Below are positions 11,008 to 22,058 of a stretch of 64,000 bases of DNA, in pieces. The DNA is from Pantoea agglomerans NBRC 102470. Lineage in GTDB: Bacteria; Pseudomonadota; Gammaproteobacteria; Enterobacterales; Enterobacteriaceae. Position 1 is the first letter of the stretch. Every line of letters begins with the position of its first letter. The notes below the pieces were generated by a model. The model saw only the letters and a program-made list of their open reading frames with translations, searched no databases and had not been told where the DNA came from. The stretch lies in the NCBI RefSeq assembly GCF_001598475.1, contig NZ_BCZA01000004.1, positions 399,241 through 463,240 of the forward strand, given 5' to 3'. A program made the position numbers and the translations under genes.

Positions 11008-11129
11008 TACCCTTCAGCTTTCGGATTGCAGCGGTGTTGGCTGCCTTCGCTCACCCTGGTCACTTACCTGCGTAAGCTCCCGGGGATTCACTCAGTTGCC
11101 GCCTTGCTGAAATCCGAAATACTCGGGTA
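11008..11129. repeat. ERIC element (about 122 bp) between hflX and hflK
   Basis: Second ERIC copy, diverged from the one at 2841. It has TACCC/GGGTA ends, GTTGGCTGCC-TCGCTCACCC, a CACTTACCTGCGTAAGCTC core and GGGGATTCACTC-TTGCCGCCTTG. It lies inside an expected operon, so the hfq-hflX-hflK-hflC message would contain it as a long hairpin. Confidence 0.9.
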
Positions 11130-11202
11130 ACTCCAGCGTATTCGGGTCTGCAAAGAAAGTGCGACAATCTTCAATTTTTAAGGTAAATGCGTTTGGGCAA
11201 TA

Positions 11203-12483
11203 TCAAACAATGTAACTGGTCAGCGACGGTTCCTGCTTACATAAACGCATCCACTCAATAATGGGCATACGTATCTGCAATCCTACACTGCCGTCTTCTT
11301 CATTCCACTCTTTCTCAATCGCCTGCAGCTGATAGAAACGGCTGCGAAGTCGCCCCGCTTCCGGTGGCAGACGTAATGCGTGCTGGGCTATTTCACCCGC
11401 CAGACGCTCAGACAGCGCCTGCCATAGCAACGGAATGCCTGCGCCTGTCTGGGCGGAAAGCCAGACGCGGATTGGCAGGTTCTCTTCGTTACGATCGATA
11501 CGCGGTTCAAATCCGTCGAGCATATCGATTTTATTCATCACCAGTAACGTCGGGATTTCGTCCGCTTCAATCTCTTCCAGTACGGCATCGACAGCAGCGA
11601 TATTTTCCGTGACGCGAAGGTCAGCCCCATCAATCACGTGCATTAACAGCGTCGCCTGACGTGTCTCCTGCAGCGTGGCTTTAAAAGCGGCAACCAGATC
11701 GTGAGGAAGATGGCGAATAAAGCCTACCGTGTCCGCCAGTACCACGTCCCCGACATCAGCAACATTCAGACGGCGCAGTGTAGGGTCGAGCGTCGCAAAC
11801 AGCTGGTCTGCGGCAAAGACGTTGGCGGAGGTCATGGCGTTAAAGAGGGTCGACTTGCCGGCGTTGGTGTAACCCACCAGCGAAACCGTTGGCACATCCG
11901 CTTTGGCTCGTGACTGACGTCCCTGCTCACGCTGTTTTTCAACTCGCTCAAGACGAGACAAAATCTGACTGATACGGCCGCGCAGCAGTCGGCGGTCCGT
12001 TTCTAACTGCGTTTCACCCGGGCCACGTAAACCAATCCCGCCTTTCTGGCGTTCAAGGTGGGTCCAGCCGCGCACCAGACGTGTCGCAAGATGGCGCAGC
12101 TGTGCCAGCTCAACCTGCAATTTACCTTCGTGGGTACGTGCGCGTTGGGCAAAGATATCCAGAATTAAACCGGTGCGATCAATGACCCGGCATTCGCACA
12201 GGCGCTCGAGGTTTCTTTCCTGAGCGGGCGTAAGGGCATGATCGAATAATACGACCGATGCTCCTGTTGTTTTTACCGCATCGGCAATTTCAACGGCCTT
12301 TCCTTCACCGACAAAATACTTGGGGTGTGGCGCTTTGCGGCTGCCAGTAACCACTTGCAGCGCCTCAACGCCAGCAGAAGAGACCAGGGTTTCAAACTCC
12401 TGCAAATCTTCTACTTCTTTGTCTTGGGAGAACCAGATGTGTACCAGTACGGCCTGCTCACCGGCTTCATAACGGTCAAACAA
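11203..12483 (-). CDS. hflX: HflX, ribosome-associated GTPase
   Basis: GTPase that binds 50S/70S ribosomes and splits stalled ones after heat or antibiotic stress. 426 residues, same as E. coli. The N-terminal HflX domain and helical linker (to about 195) precede the G domain: G1 at 204-211 (GYTNAGKS), G3 DTVGF, G4 NKID. Start is TTG, as the E. coli gene is also read, with GAGG upstream. Encoded after hfq, separated by an hfq terminator that must allow partial read-through or an internal promoter. Confidence 0.97.
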   Translation of the reverse strand: MFDRYEAGEQAVLVHIWFSQDKEVEDLQEFETLVSSAGVEALQVVTGSRKAPHPKYFVGEGKAVEIADAVKTTGASVVLFDHALTPAQERNLERLCECRVIDRTGLILDIFAQRARTHEGKLQVELAQLRHLATRLVRGWTHLERQKGGIGLRGPGETQLETDRRLLRGRISQILSRLERVEKQREQGRQSRAKADVPTVSLVGYTNAGKSTLFNAMTSANVFAADQLFATLDPTLRRLNVADVGDVVLADTVGFIRHLPHDLVAAFKATLQETRQATLLMHVIDGADLRVTENIAAVDAVLEEIEADEIPTLLVMNKIDMLDGFEPRIDRNEENLPIRVWLSAQTGAGIPLLWQALSERLAGEIAQHALRLPPEAGRLRSRFYQLQAIEKEWNEEDGSVGLQIRMPIIEWMRLCKQEPSLTSYIV

Positions 12484-12499
12484 GCTATAACCTCGCTAA

Positions 12500-12540
12500 A
12501 TAAAAGACCAGGACGGAAAACTTTTGTTCTCCGTTCCTGG
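12500..12540 (-). terminator. Terminator between hfq and hflX
   Basis: On the minus strand CCAGGAACGGA pairs with TCCGTCCTGG (one bulged base) around a 12-base loop, followed by TCTTTTATTT. It lies 15 bases after the hfq stop codon and fits the hfq Rho-independent terminator used by many sRNA-era transcripts. Confidence 0.75.
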
Positions 12541-12555
12541 CTGTACGGTGACGCG

Positions 12556-12879
<324 letters not shown>

Positions 12880-12970
12880 TTATATGCTTGTTGTTTGTTG
12901 CAAGTAGAACCTATGGTTCTGAAAAAACTGCGTAAAAATTTGCGCACGATAACCCATCAATTGTACACAA

Positions 12971-13921
12971 TCACCCATGCTTCGCACTAAGAACCTGTAA
13001 CACTGTATCACGCGCCAGCCGGGGCTCGTCACTGTCAAGCCAGTGAACATTTTCCCAACCGCGTAACCAGGTCATCTGTCGCTTAGCAAGCTGCCGGGTT
13101 GCGCAAATTCCCCGATAAACCATCTCGCTGTAATCGATTTCGCCCGATAAATAAGACCACATCTGACGATAGCCAACACAACGAATGGAAGGCATGTCCG
13201 TATGCAAATCACCTCGTGCAAAAAGGGCCCGAGACTCCGCTTCAAATCCTGACGCCAACATCTGCTCAAAACGCAACGCGATGCGCTGGTGCAGCAATTC
13301 ACGGCTCGCGGGGGCGATGGCAAACTGTTGCACGTCGTAGGGTAACGCTTCACCGGATGTTTTTGTCAGTTCCGTTAAAGTTTTACCCGAAATAAAAAAA
13401 ACTTCCAGTGCTCGCGAAAGTCTCTGCGGATCATTCGGATGAATACGACTGCCGGCAACCGGGTCGATTTCACACAGCTGGCGGTGTAAAGCTTCCCAGC
13501 CTTTTTCACGCGCCGTTTGCTCTATCCGCTGACGAACGTCGGGATCGGCCGAGGGCAACGGCGACAATCCTTCAAGTAACGCCTTGAAGTAGAGCATGGT
13601 TCCACCAACAAGCAACGGTATTCGTCCGGCTTCAACGATATCCGCCATTTCTGCTAAAGCATCCCGCCGGAACTCCGCTGCCGAATAGGCTTCAGCGGGA
13701 TCGCGAATGTCGAGCAGACGATGGGGTGCCACTGCTAACTCCTCAGCCGACGGTTTCGCCGTACCAATATCCATCTGACGATAGATTAAGGCAGAGTCTA
13801 CGCTGATTAGTTCCACTGGTAACCGCTTACGCAATTCAATTGCTAAAGCGGTCTTGCCAGAAGCCGTGGGTCCCATCAAAAAAATAGCCTTTGGCCGGCC
13901 AGCCTGGTTTAATTCACTCAT
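12971..13921 (-). CDS. miaA: MiaA, tRNA dimethylallyltransferase
   Basis: Adds the isopentenyl group from DMAPP to N6 of A37 in tRNAs that read codons starting with U. 316 residues, as in E. coli. P-loop GPTASGKT at 17-24, the [18 protein letters not shown] substrate loop, and the [14 protein letters not shown] motif are visible. Its start overlaps the mutL stop by eight bases, so translation is probably coupled; the mutL-miaA-hfq order is the E. coli one. Confidence 0.99.
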   Translation of the reverse strand: MSELNQAGRPKAIFLMGPTASGKTALAIELRKRLPVELISVDSALIYRQMDIGTAKPSAEELAVAPHRLLDIRDPAEAYSAAEFRRDALAEMADIVEAGRIPLLVGGTMLYFKALLEGLSPLPSADPDVRQRIEQTAREKGWEALHRQLCEIDPVAGSRIHPNDPQRLSRALEVFFISGKTLTELTKTSGEALPYDVQQFAIAPASRELLHQRIALRFEQMLASGFEAESRALFARGDLHTDMPSIRCVGYRQMWSYLSGEIDYSEMVYRGICATRQLAKRQMTWLRGWENVHWLDSDEPRLARDTVLQVLSAKHG

Positions 13922-15779
13922 GCTTCAACGCGTTGATCGCGCTCTCAATCTCTATGGGCTGTAATAAGCCTGAAGGCGGCGATTTCAGGAGCTGTGGGCA
14001 AAGCCGTTCAAGCTCTGCCAGCAGGTTGATCGCCTGTGAGTGATTCCAGTCGGAGGACTCTGTATCCTGACGCCGCGCCAGCCACTGGGCCAGTTGCGTC
14101 GCAGAGATCTCCTGCTGCCGGGCGAGATAGCCTAACAGCTCAGGAATCAAGATTTGTAAATTTTGTGTTCGTAACGGTAAAGGCACCGCGCGTAAGGTCA
14201 CATGGTCACCTTCGGGCTGAAGATCAATACCCATCTGATTGAGCAGGCTGCTCTTTTCTTTTGCGGCCTGCCGTTCATCCAGGGCGATTTTGAGCCGCAC
14301 CGGAATCAGCAGGGGTTGCGGTTTAAGTCCCTCTTCACCCGGTTCAAGCTGCGCCTGTTTCAGCCAGCGCGCCGCGACCGGCAGCGCCATCAGCATTAAC
14401 TTCTGATCCTGCTCCAGCAGCGCATAGTGGTTTTGCAACACGGTCAGTACCCGACCAAAACTCTGGGCATGCGCGGCCAGCGGCGAGGGTTTTTCGGCCG
14501 GACGCGGTGCCGGTTCACGGACTTTTGGCGGCGGCGTGGCGCTGACAGGCGTTTTCAGCAACTGCTGATAAACCGCACCTTCACGCTGACGATACACGTT
14601 CTCTTTGTTTTGCCAGGCCGGCGCCGCTGCGGGCGGTGTTAGCCGCGTGGAGGCTGAAGATTGATTCTCGCTGGCGGGCGCTGAAGGCTGCGCAAAATGA
14701 TTCCCCCCCGCCGCCTGACGGTTTTCCGGCTGCCAGCGCGGTGCGGCTTCTTCTGCCTGCAGCGCAGGCAAAATGGGTGACGCTATCGCCTGTAAAGCGC
14801 TGACCACGCCCTGATAAATAAAATCATGCACCAGGCGTGACTGATGAAAACGCACTTCATGCTTGGCCGGGTGAACGTTGACATCCACCTGATGCGGATC
14901 GATCTCCAGATAGAGCACGTAAGCGGGCTGCTGGTCATCCTGGAGCTGGGTCTGGAAAGCCTGGCGGATAGCGTGATTAATCAGCTTGTCGCGCATCATC
15001 CGGCCATTGACGTAGCAATATTGTAACTCGGTGACCTGGCGCGAACCGGCGGGATCGGCGACCCAGCCGCGCAGCGAGAGATCATCATGCTGCCAGTCAA
15101 TTCGCAGCGCATGCTGAATAAACGTGGTGCCGCAGATAGCCGCCAGTCGCCGTTCGCGCTGGCTCTCTTCGCTGACCGCCCGATACTGACGCATCATTTT
15201 GCCGTTGTGGCTCAGTGAAAGCGCGACATCAAAACGCGCCAGTGCAATACGACGGATCACTTCGTCGATATGACCGAACTCGGTTTTCTCTGTGCGCATA
15301 AATTTGCGGCGTGCCGGGGTGTTATAAAACAGATCCAGCACTTCGAGCGTGGTCCCACAGGGATGCGCAGCCGGTTTAACCGTTACCGTCATATCACGCC
15401 CTTCCGCATAGGCCTGCCAGGCTTCGGTTTGATCGGCGGTACGTGAGGTTAAGGTCAGGCGGGAGACAGAACTGATACTGGCGAGCGCTTCACCGCGAAA
15501 ACCCAGGCTCATGATCGCTTCCAGGTCATCCAGTGAGGCGATTTTACTGGTGGCGTGTCGGGCCAGCGCCATCGACAGCTCGCTTTTCACGATGCCGCAG
15601 CCGTTGTCACGAATGCGGATAAGCTTTGCGCCCCCCTTTTCAATATCAACGTCAATGCGCGTTGCACCAGCATCCAGGCTGTTCTCCACCAGCTCTTTTA
15701 CAACCGATGCAGGACGTTCAACCACTTCACCCGCCGCAATCTGGTTTGCCAGTTGGGGCGGTAAAATTTGTATCGGCAT
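13914..15779 (-). CDS. mutL: MutL, DNA mismatch repair ATPase
   Basis: Links mismatch recognition by MutS to MutH nicking and UvrD unwinding. 621 residues from the ATG at 15779, which begins MPIQILPPQ as all enterobacterial MutL do; an upstream GTG/ATG extension of 14 residues is not conserved. N-terminal GHKL ATPase motifs: [29 protein letters not shown] Pro/Ala-rich linker (about 335-430) leads to the C-terminal dimerisation domain, which lacks the endonuclease metal motif, as expected where MutH cuts. A GC-rich hairpin (15800-15819) sits in the amiB-mutL gap. Confidence 0.98.
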   Translation of the reverse strand: MPIQILPPQLANQIAAGEVVERPASVVKELVENSLDAGATRIDVDIEKGGAKLIRIRDNGCGIVKSELSMALARHATSKIASLDDLEAIMSLGFRGEALASISSVSRLTLTSRTADQTEAWQAYAEGRDMTVTVKPAAHPCGTTLEVLDLFYNTPARRKFMRTEKTEFGHIDEVIRRIALARFDVALSLSHNGKMMRQYRAVSEESQRERRLAAICGTTFIQHALRIDWQHDDLSLRGWVADPAGSRQVTELQYCYVNGRMMRDKLINHAIRQAFQTQLQDDQQPAYVLYLEIDPHQVDVNVHPAKHEVRFHQSRLVHDFIYQGVVSALQAIASPILPALQAEEAAPRWQPENRQAAGGNHFAQPSAPASENQSSASTRLTPPAAAPAWQNKENVYRQREGAVYQQLLKTPVSATPPPKVREPAPRPAEKPSPLAAHAQSFGRVLTVLQNHYALLEQDQKLMLMALPVAARWLKQAQLEPGEEGLKPQPLLIPVRLKIALDERQAAKEKSSLLNQMGIDLQPEGDHVTLRAVPLPLRTQNLQILIPELLGYLARQQEISATQLAQWLARRQDTESSDWNHSQAINLLAELERLCPQLLKSPPSGLLQPIEIESAINALKHE

Positions 15780-15825
15780 GGTTTTCCTTTTAGCTGGTCG
15801 CCCGGCGCAGCGGCCGGGCAAACAA

Positions 15826-17496
15826 TCAGGATGCAGGGATTTTCAGGTTCTGCCCCAACATGACGTTGGTCGATTTCAGATTATTGGTCTGCATTATCGC
15901 TTTCGGGCTGACGCCATAATGTGCGGCAATGCCGGTCAGTGAATCCCCCACAACCACTTTATGACGCACAACGCCGCGTGGTGCGGCGCGCGTGGTGCGG
16001 CTGGCGGCCGCACTGGCCGGCACTTTCAACCGCTGTCCGACCCATACCACATCCCGCTTCAGGGTGTTCATTTCACGCAGGGTCGCCATGCTGACGCCAT
16101 ACTTCGCGGCAATCCCGGAAAGTGTCTCACCGCGCGTTACCGTATGGCGCTGAGTTACGCCGGTATATTGCGTCACCCCGGTCGCCGGGTTGCTGGCGAC
16201 GTTAACCGCTGGCGACGAGCCCAGCGGCCGGTTTTCCTCCTTTGGGATGGATTGCAGCGGGTGCGCCAGGAAATAAGTGCGCAGACCTTTATAGATCGAC
16301 TGCGCAATCTTATCCTGGTGTGCGCTACTGCCAAGCAGTCGCTCCTCCGAGGAATTACTGATAAAGCCGGTTTCCACCAGCAAAGAAGGAATATCGGGTG
16401 AACGCAGCACGCCAAGACTGGCATGCTCAGGCAGACGTTTATGCAGCGACGTCACGCTACGCATCTGCTGCAACACTTTCTGGGCGATGTCATAACCGAC
16501 CCGCTGCGAGTGACCGAATTGCAGGTCAAGTACTGCCTGGCTGAGGTAGGGGTCGGCCTGACTGTTAGCCAGCAGGTCACCTGCGCCGCCCAGCAGCTCA
16601 GACTGTTTCTCTTTCTGCTCCAGCCAGTTAGCCATCTCGTTATTGGCCCGGCGGTTTGATAATACCCAGACCGATGCACCGGTCGCCGCATGGCTCGGCG
16701 CGGCGTCAGCATGAATTGAAACCAGCACGTTGGCGTTGGCTTTACGCGCCACGTCGGAGCGGCCCATAACCGAGATAAAATAGTCGCCATCACGTGTCAG
16801 GACGCCTTTAAACATCGGATCGTTATTCAGCAACACCCGCAGTTTACGTGCAATTGCGATTGTGACGTTCTTCTCTTTCAGTCCGCGCTGCCCGATAGCG
16901 CCGGGATCCTGACCGCCATGTCCGGCATCAATCGCCACAATCACGGTATCGTTCTGGCTGACGGCCCGGCCAGGACTCACGGTGCTGGCTGTGCTGGTCA
17001 CGGACGTCACCGGATTCGAATTAAAGGGGTTCGCCGCTGCGGCACTCTGGGTGGGCACGCGCGTCGGGGCCGTTACCGGCGCAGGCACACTGCGCGTAAC
17101 AGCAGGCGGCTTACCGGTAATGGTGAAGACCACGCTGTAGCTGTTGCCATTGCGCTGGGTGACCGCCCGGGTTTTACCCGCCTGCGTCAGCTCAAACACC
17201 AGCCGCACGCTCTGTTTATCTTTCGGGGTGCTGGTGCGAATTCGCTTTACGATGTTTTCGCCGCTGAAATTTAACGGCAGCCCCTGAACCACGCCGCTCT
17301 GGCGCACATCAAGCACCACACGGTCAGGATTGCGCAGCGGGAAGAAGCCATAGACAGGTTGTCCGGCAAAGTTCAGGGTGATGGTTGCCTGGCTGTCGCC
17401 ATTGGCGACTTTGATATCCGACAGGGTGGCAGCAAACAGGGGTGTACAGACCAGCAGCAACAGTGTCACCAGCGCTATTTTCATCCGTGACATCAT
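15826..17496 (-). CDS. amiB: AmiB, N-acetylmuramoyl-L-alanine amidase
   Basis: Periplasmic zinc amidase that cleaves septal peptidoglycan so daughter cells separate; activated by EnvC with FtsEX. 556 residues against 445 in E. coli AmiB. A signal peptide (1-22, ending PLFAA), an AMIN domain (about 25-125), a Ser/Thr/Pro-rich linker, the amidase_3 domain ([14 protein letters not shown] to ETGFISN, about 190-410) and two LysM domains at about 455-498 and 512-555. I recall E. coli AmiB having one LysM, so the extra repeat explains the length. The start ATG overlaps the tsaE stop (ATGA). Confidence 0.96.
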   Translation of the reverse strand: MMSRMKIALVTLLLLVCTPLFAATLSDIKVANGDSQATITLNFAGQPVYGFFPLRNPDRVVLDVRQSGVVQGLPLNFSGENIVKRIRTSTPKDKQSVRLVFELTQAGKTRAVTQRNGNSYSVVFTITGKPPAVTRSVPAPVTAPTRVPTQSAAAANPFNSNPVTSVTSTASTVSPGRAVSQNDTVIVAIDAGHGGQDPGAIGQRGLKEKNVTIAIARKLRVLLNNDPMFKGVLTRDGDYFISVMGRSDVARKANANVLVSIHADAAPSHAATGASVWVLSNRRANNEMANWLEQKEKQSELLGGAGDLLANSQADPYLSQAVLDLQFGHSQRVGYDIAQKVLQQMRSVTSLHKRLPEHASLGVLRSPDIPSLLVETGFISNSSEERLLGSSAHQDKIAQSIYKGLRTYFLAHPLQSIPKEENRPLGSSPAVNVASNPATGVTQYTGVTQRHTVTRGETLSGIAAKYGVSMATLREMNTLKRDVVWVGQRLKVPASAAASRTTRAAPRGVVRHKVVVGDSLTGIAAHYGVSPKAIMQTNNLKSTNVMLGQNLKIPAS

Positions 17497-17969
17497 GCCT
17501 GATCCCTGCCCTGACCAAATTGTTCAAGCCATTGCTGGCCCGACGAGGATTGTGCCGTCAGTTCCGCTTCACGCGCCTCACCCACGTAACGCAGCGTTAG
17601 CGTGAGATCGGGCGGCGGCAGAAAACCGGCGCCCTGCTGCGGCCATTCAACCAGGCAGATAGCATCGCCGCTGAAATAGTCGCGGATGCCCATGAATTCA
17701 AGCTCTTCAGGATCGGCAAGACGATAGAGGTCGAAGTGATAAAGTGTACGGTCGTCCAGCGTGTAAGGCTCAACCAGGGTGTAAGTAGGGCTTTTGACGT
17801 TGCCCTGATGGCCCAGCGCCTGCAGAAAGCCGCGGCTGAAGGTGGTTTTACCCGCCCCCAGATCGCCATAGAGATAAATCACTGCCGCGCTGCCACAGGC
17901 GCGCGCCAGCTGAGCGCCCAAACTGAGCGTAGCCGCCTCATCGGGCAAAGAGATAACACAGGTCTTCAT
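17493..17969 (-). CDS. tsaE: TsaE, tRNA t6A synthesis ATPase
   Basis: ATPase partner of TsaB and TsaD, needed to regenerate the complex that makes threonylcarbamoyl-adenosine at position 37 of ANN-reading tRNAs. 158 residues. Walker [10 protein letters not shown] at 35-43, then [10 protein letters not shown] and [15 protein letters not shown], and VEWPQQG. Overlaps both nnr and amiB by ATGA junctions, so the three are translationally coupled. Confidence 0.97.
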   Translation of the reverse strand: MKTCVISLPDEAATLSLGAQLARACGSAAVIYLYGDLGAGKTTFSRGFLQALGHQGNVKSPTYTLVEPYTLDDRTLYHFDLYRLADPEELEFMGIRDYFSGDAICLVEWPQQGAGFLPPPDLTLTLRYVGEAREAELTAQSSSGQQWLEQFGQGRDQA

Positions 17970-19486
17970 GCTTCTTTATTCATCTCAGGATTAACAAACT
18001 GCCACAGCAGATCCAATAAATCAGTTGCCAGCATACCGCGCGTACCACGTTCCGCAGCGACCGCATCGGCCGCGGCACCATGTGCAACGCAGCCGGCGCA
18101 GGCCGCATCAAACAGCGTCAGTTTCTGGCCCACCAGCGAGGCGATGATTCCACTCAGGAGATCGCCCATACCGCCGGAGGCCATACCGGCATTGCCCACG
18201 TCAGCAAAGGCCATTTCACCCTGCTCGCTGGCAATCAGCGTACCGGCACCTTTCAGTACCACTACGCCGCCATAACGCTGCGCCAATGTCTGCGCTGCAT
18301 GTAAGCGGTCACTCTCAATTTCACTGGTCTCGGTATTCAGCAAACGCGCCGCTTCACCAGGATGCGGCGTAATAATGCGATTCTGACGTTTCTCCGCACT
18401 GATTGCCAGCAGGTTAAGTGCATCCGCGTCCCAAAGCATCGGCTTTTCACTGCTCGCTACCCGCTTCAGCGCCCGCTTTCCCCAGTCGCGCTGACCCAGA
18501 CCGGGCCCTATCGCAATGACATCGGCCCACTCCAGCGCCTCCGTCAGGCGCTCATCGGTCAGTTCATCGACCATAATTTCGGGCCGGGCGGTCAGGATCG
18601 GAATAATATTATCTTTGTGAGTAAGTACTCGCACCAACCCACTACCGCTGCGCAACGCCGCTTCGGCCGTCATCCGTACCGCGCCAGCGGTACCGGCATC
18701 GCCCCCCACTACCAGCAGCCGGCCATGACTGCCCTTGTGCGAGGTTGGTTTGCGCGGCTTGAGCCAGCGGGTTAATGCGCTGGCATCATAACGCGCGATG
18801 GGAGCCCCTTCGCCCGCCAGAAAAGCGGCCAGGCCGAGATCGGCATAGTAAAGCTCTCCAATGTAATCTCGCGCTTTGCCAGTGATCTGGCCCGGTTTAA
18901 GAGCGACCACACTCAGCGTATGGCTGGCATTAATTACCTCACCGGGCGCGGTGCCATTGCGGGCTGATAAGCCGGAAGGCATATCAATGGCAAGTTTCGG
19001 CGCCGCATGGGCGTTCGCCTGCTGGATCAGCGTGGCATAGGGTTCTTCGGGCGCACGATGACTTCCGGTTCCCAGCAGCGCATCCACAATCACATCGATC
19101 TGCTCTGGCCAGACCGCATCGGCCGCATGAATTTCACCGCCCGCATCCAGCCACGCGTCACGTGCACGCTGCGCCTCTTCAGGCAACGCTTTTTTACTTT
19201 CGCACGCCAGCAGCGTAACGGTTTTGCCCGCCGCCTGTCCCAGTCGCGCCAGCACATAACCATCGCCACCGTTGTTGCCGTGACCACACAGAATCAGCCA
19301 GTGGCTGGCCTCTGGCCAGTGCGCAGTCAGATGCTCGTAAGCGGCCTGTCCGGCACGCAGCATCAGCTCATACAGCGTAATGCCGAGCGCGTCGGCCCCC
19401 TGTTGCTCAAGCCGGGCCACAGCCTGCGCAGGCCAGACAGAATATGGTAAACTGCGGCTGTTTTTCTTCGAATCCTGGTTACTCAT
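17966..19486 (-). CDS. nnr: Nnr, bifunctional NAD(P)HX epimerase / ADP-dependent dehydratase
   Basis: Repairs hydrated NADH and NADPH. 506 residues. The N-terminal YjeF_N epimerase (about 20-220) carries [17 protein letters not shown]; the C-terminal ribokinase-like dehydratase (about 225-500) carries [29 protein letters not shown] and the ADP-site [16 protein letters not shown]. The ATG is preceded by GAGAGGG. Its start codon overlaps the start codon of the divergent queG by two bases (CATG), so each gene's ribosome site lies inside the other gene. Confidence 0.97.
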   Translation of the reverse strand: MSNQDSKKNSRSLPYSVWPAQAVARLEQQGADALGITLYELMLRAGQAAYEHLTAHWPEASHWLILCGHGNNGGDGYVLARLGQAAGKTVTLLACESKKALPEEAQRARDAWLDAGGEIHAADAVWPEQIDVIVDALLGTGSHRAPEEPYATLIQQANAHAAPKLAIDMPSGLSARNGTAPGEVINASHTLSVVALKPGQITGKARDYIGELYYADLGLAAFLAGEGAPIARYDASALTRWLKPRKPTSHKGSHGRLLVVGGDAGTAGAVRMTAEAALRSGSGLVRVLTHKDNIIPILTARPEIMVDELTDERLTEALEWADVIAIGPGLGQRDWGKRALKRVASSEKPMLWDADALNLLAISAEKRQNRIITPHPGEAARLLNTETSEIESDRLHAAQTLAQRYGGVVVLKGAGTLIASEQGEMAFADVGNAGMASGGMGDLLSGIIASLVGQKLTLFDAACAGCVAHGAAADAVAAERGTRGMLATDLLDLLWQFVNPEMNKEA

Positions 19487-20624
19487 GTCATACCCTCTCG
19501 ATCTTCATCAATTCGCACAACAGATTAAACAGTGGGGATTGGATCTCGGCTTTCAGCAGGTCGGCATCACCGATACCGATCTCAGTGCGGAAGAACCGCG
19601 CCTGCAGGCGTGGCTGGATAAGCAGTATCATGGCGAGATGGAGTGGATGGCGCGACACGGCATGATGCGGGCGCGTCCTCATGAACTGCTGCCCGGCACG
19701 CTGCGCGTTATCAGCGTTCGCATGAACTACCTTCCGGCCAAAGCCGCCTTTGCCAGCACGTTGAAAAATCCCCAGCTGGGCTATGTCAGCCGTTATGCAT
19801 TAGGTCGTGATTACCACAAAGTATTGCGCAATCGACTGAAAAAGCTCGGAGAAATGATCCAGCAGCATTGTGGCGAGCTTAATTTTCGCCCGTTTGTGGA
19901 TTCGGCCCCGCTGCTTGAGCGGCCGCTGGCGGCCAAAGCGGGACTCGGCTGGACCGGCAAACATTCGCTGATACTGAATCGGGAAGCAGGCTCATGGTTT
20001 TTCCTCGGCGAACTGCTGATCGATATTCCGCTGCCGGTAGATACACCGCAGCAGGAGCAGTGTGGCCGCTGTGTCGCCTGCATGACCATCTGCCCCACCA
20101 GCGCGATCGTTGAGCCCTACGTCGTGGATGCCAGGCGCTGTATTTCCTATCTCACCATTGAGCTGGAAGGCGCGATCCCGGAAGAATTTCGCCCGCTGAT
20201 GGGCAACCGGATATATGGCTGTGATGACTGCCAGCTGATCTGTCCGTGGAATCGCTATGGACAACTCAGTGACGAAAGCGACTTTTCACCGCGAGCGGCG
20301 CTACACGCCCCTGAGCTGATCGATCTGTTTCAATGGGATGAAGCGAAGTTTTTACGCATCACTGAAGGCTCAGCGATTCGCCGCATTGGTCATTTACGCT
20401 GGCTGCGTAATATTGCAGTGGCGCTGGGTAACGCGCCCTGGTCGCCCGAAATCGTTCAGGTACTGGAACAACGACTCGGTGAAAGTGACCTGCTGGATGA
20501 ACATATTCTGTGGGCAATCACGCAGCAGCAGCAGAAACGCGAGCAACTCGTGGTTGAAGTGCAACCTGCCCAGCAGAAGCGCCTGGTTCGTGCAGTAGAG
20601 AAGGGTTTACCGCGTGATGCGTGA
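19485..20624 (+). CDS. queG: QueG, epoxyqueuosine reductase
   Basis: Cobalamin- and iron-sulfur-dependent enzyme for the last step of queuosine synthesis in tRNA. 379 residues from the ATG at 19485 ([16 protein letters not shown]), the start conserved in the family; a longer upstream reading frame is antisense to nnr. Two ferredoxin-type 4Fe-4S motifs are visible (CGRCVACMTICPTSAI and CDDCQLICPWN), and the B12 region includes RYALGRDYHKVLRNRL. No good Shine-Dalgarno sequence lies before the start, perhaps because of the two-base overlap with nnr. Confidence 0.96.
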   Translation: MSYPLDLHQFAQQIKQWGLDLGFQQVGITDTDLSAEEPRLQAWLDKQYHGEMEWMARHGMMRARPHELLPGTLRVISVRMNYLPAKAAFASTLKNPQLGYVSRYALGRDYHKVLRNRLKKLGEMIQQHCGELNFRPFVDSAPLLERPLAAKAGLGWTGKHSLILNREAGSWFFLGELLIDIPLPVDTPQQEQCGRCVACMTICPTSAIVEPYVVDARRCISYLTIELEGAIPEEFRPLMGNRIYGCDDCQLICPWNRYGQLSDESDFSPRAALHAPELIDLFQWDEAKFLRITEGSAIRRIGHLRWLRNIAVALGNAPWSPEIVQVLEQRLGESDLLDEHILWAITQQQQKREQLVVEVQPAQQKRLVRAVEKGLPRDA

Positions 20625-20640
20625 TTGAACAGCTTGATCG

Positions 20641-20900
20641 CGAATTATCGTTTTCCACATGCTGTGAATAAAAATAAAAAGCTGTTGTCATTCAACTGCA
20701 ACAACGCTGATTTTGCTGTTAAATAACAAATTGAAATATTTTCATAATGATAAATATCAACAACTTATATAAAAGTTGTGTTTATTTAATAATGAGGCTA
20801 TCGCTTCGGTTAACCTGCAAGGTTGTGGATAACTCTGTTCAAAAGCCATTTACAGATCGCCGTAACAGGCGCAGATGATGGGGTGCAGTGCTGTGGATAA
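20641..20900. promoter_or_regulatory. datA: datA-like DnaA-binding locus (four DnaA boxes plus IHF site)
   Basis: The 350-bp gap between queG and the tRNA-Gly genes has no gene. It carries DnaA-box 9-mers TTTTCCACA at 20651-20659 (+), TTATTCACA at 20663-20671 (-), and two exact TTATCCACA boxes at 20824-20832 and 20892-20900 (both on the minus strand). A perfect IHF consensus (TATCAA-N4-TTA) is at 20755-20767, in an AT-rich stretch between the box pairs. E. coli datA, which promotes DnaA-ATP hydrolysis with IHF, lies at 94.7 min beside glyVXY, the same gene context. Box motifs are seen; the function is inferred from synteny. Confidence 0.78.
20755..20767 (+). promoter_or_regulatory. IHF-binding consensus inside the datA-like locus
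   Basis: TATCAACAACTTA matches the IHF consensus WATCAANNNNTTR at every defined base and is embedded in AT-rich DNA. Its place between two DnaA-box groups fits an IHF bend that brings the boxes together. Confidence 0.7.
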
Positions 20901-20974
20901 CCTTCATGAAACAATCAAAATCACGCGACGTAAAACAGTCGGCTAACGGACTGAAATGAGGGTGATGTTAAATC

Positions 20975-21050
<76 letters not shown>

Positions 21051-21074
21051 ATAGAAGGGCACTACTAAAAAAAC

Positions 21075-21150
<76 letters not shown>

Positions 21151-21178
21151 AAAGAGGGTACTGCTTACATTTTAAAAC

Positions 21179-21254
<76 letters not shown>

Positions 21255-21296
21255 GCCTTGTACCGTTAATAAATTCTTCACCGGTACGGGGTGCGC

Positions 21297-21324
21297 ATTA
21301 TACGAGAAATCGTTGCTGCTGCAA
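21297..21324 (-). promoter_or_regulatory. tRNA-Gly operon promoter
   Basis: On the minus strand TTGCAG, a 16-bp spacer and a perfect TATAAT, followed by GCGCACCCCG, a GC-rich discriminator typical of stringently controlled stable-RNA promoters. It lies 43 bases before the first tRNA. Confidence 0.85.
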
Positions 21325-21328
21325 GCGT

Positions 21329-21354
21329 CTGAAAGCAAAAATTTTCGCTTTCAG
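21329..21354. other. Palindrome between orn and the tRNA-Gly promoter
   Basis: CTGAAAGC and GCTTTCAG arms around an A/T-rich centre form a near-perfect 26-bp palindrome just upstream of the tRNA promoter -35 and 55 bases after the orn stop codon. It may be the orn transcript end or a protein site; it lacks a clear U-tract. Confidence 0.5.
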
Positions 21355-21408
21355 CGCGTTTGCTGATTAAATCAGCAACCTGGTGATTTCATGCGCACCC
21401 GTCGCCGA

Positions 21409-21957
21409 TTAAAGCTGCAAAAAGTGTTCGCGGTAGTACGCCAGCTCCGCCACGGACTCACGGATATCATCCAGAGCCTGGTGCGTCCCCCCTTTTTTGA
21501 AGCCAGGAAGGATATCGGGTTTCCAGCGACGAGCCAGCTCTTTCAGGGTACTGACATCCAGATAACGATAGTGGAAGTACGCTTCCAGCTCAGGCATATA
21601 CTTAAACAGGAAACGACGATCCTGCCCGATGCTGTTGCCGCAGATAGGCGAGGTGTTCGCCGGAACCCACTGTTTCAGGAACTCAATGGTCGCCAGCTCT
21701 GCTGCACGATCGTCAATCTGACTCTCCTTCACCCGCGCAACCAGACCGCTGTTGGTGTGGGTGCGGACATTCCACTCATCCATCAGCGCCAGCTGCGCAT
21801 CAGACTGATGAACGGCCATGACCGGCCCTTCCGCCAGAATGTTCAGGTTGGCGTCAGTCACCAGGGTCGCAATTTCAATAATGCGATCGTGCGTCGGATC
21901 AAGTCCGGTCATCTCAAGATCAATCCAGATCAGATTCTGTTCATTTCCAGTAGCCAT
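21409..21957 (-). CDS. orn: Orn, oligoribonuclease
   Basis: Essential 3'-5' exonuclease that finishes RNA decay by degrading di- to pentanucleotides, including pGpG from c-di-GMP breakdown. 182 residues from the ATG at 21957, chosen over 21987 because AGGA lies eight bases upstream and the E. coli protein has that length. DEDDh motifs: [12 protein letters not shown], the [12 protein letters not shown] segment and [10 protein letters not shown] with the catalytic His and Asp. Divergent from rsgA across about 100 bp, as in E. coli. Confidence 0.98.
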   Translation of the reverse strand: MATGNEQNLIWIDLEMTGLDPTHDRIIEIATLVTDANLNILAEGPVMAVHQSDAQLALMDEWNVRTHTNSGLVARVKESQIDDRAAELATIEFLKQWVPANTSPICGNSIGQDRRFLFKYMPELEAYFHYRYLDVSTLKELARRWKPDILPGFKKGGTHQALDDIRESVAELAYYREHFLQL

Positions 21958-22058
21958 GCTGTTTCCTGCGGTTGCTGTAGTCGTCATTTACGATGAATAA
22001 GGTGTATCATAGACGTTTTGCCCAGCCGGGCGAAATCTGGCTAACGCTGTGAGGGTGA

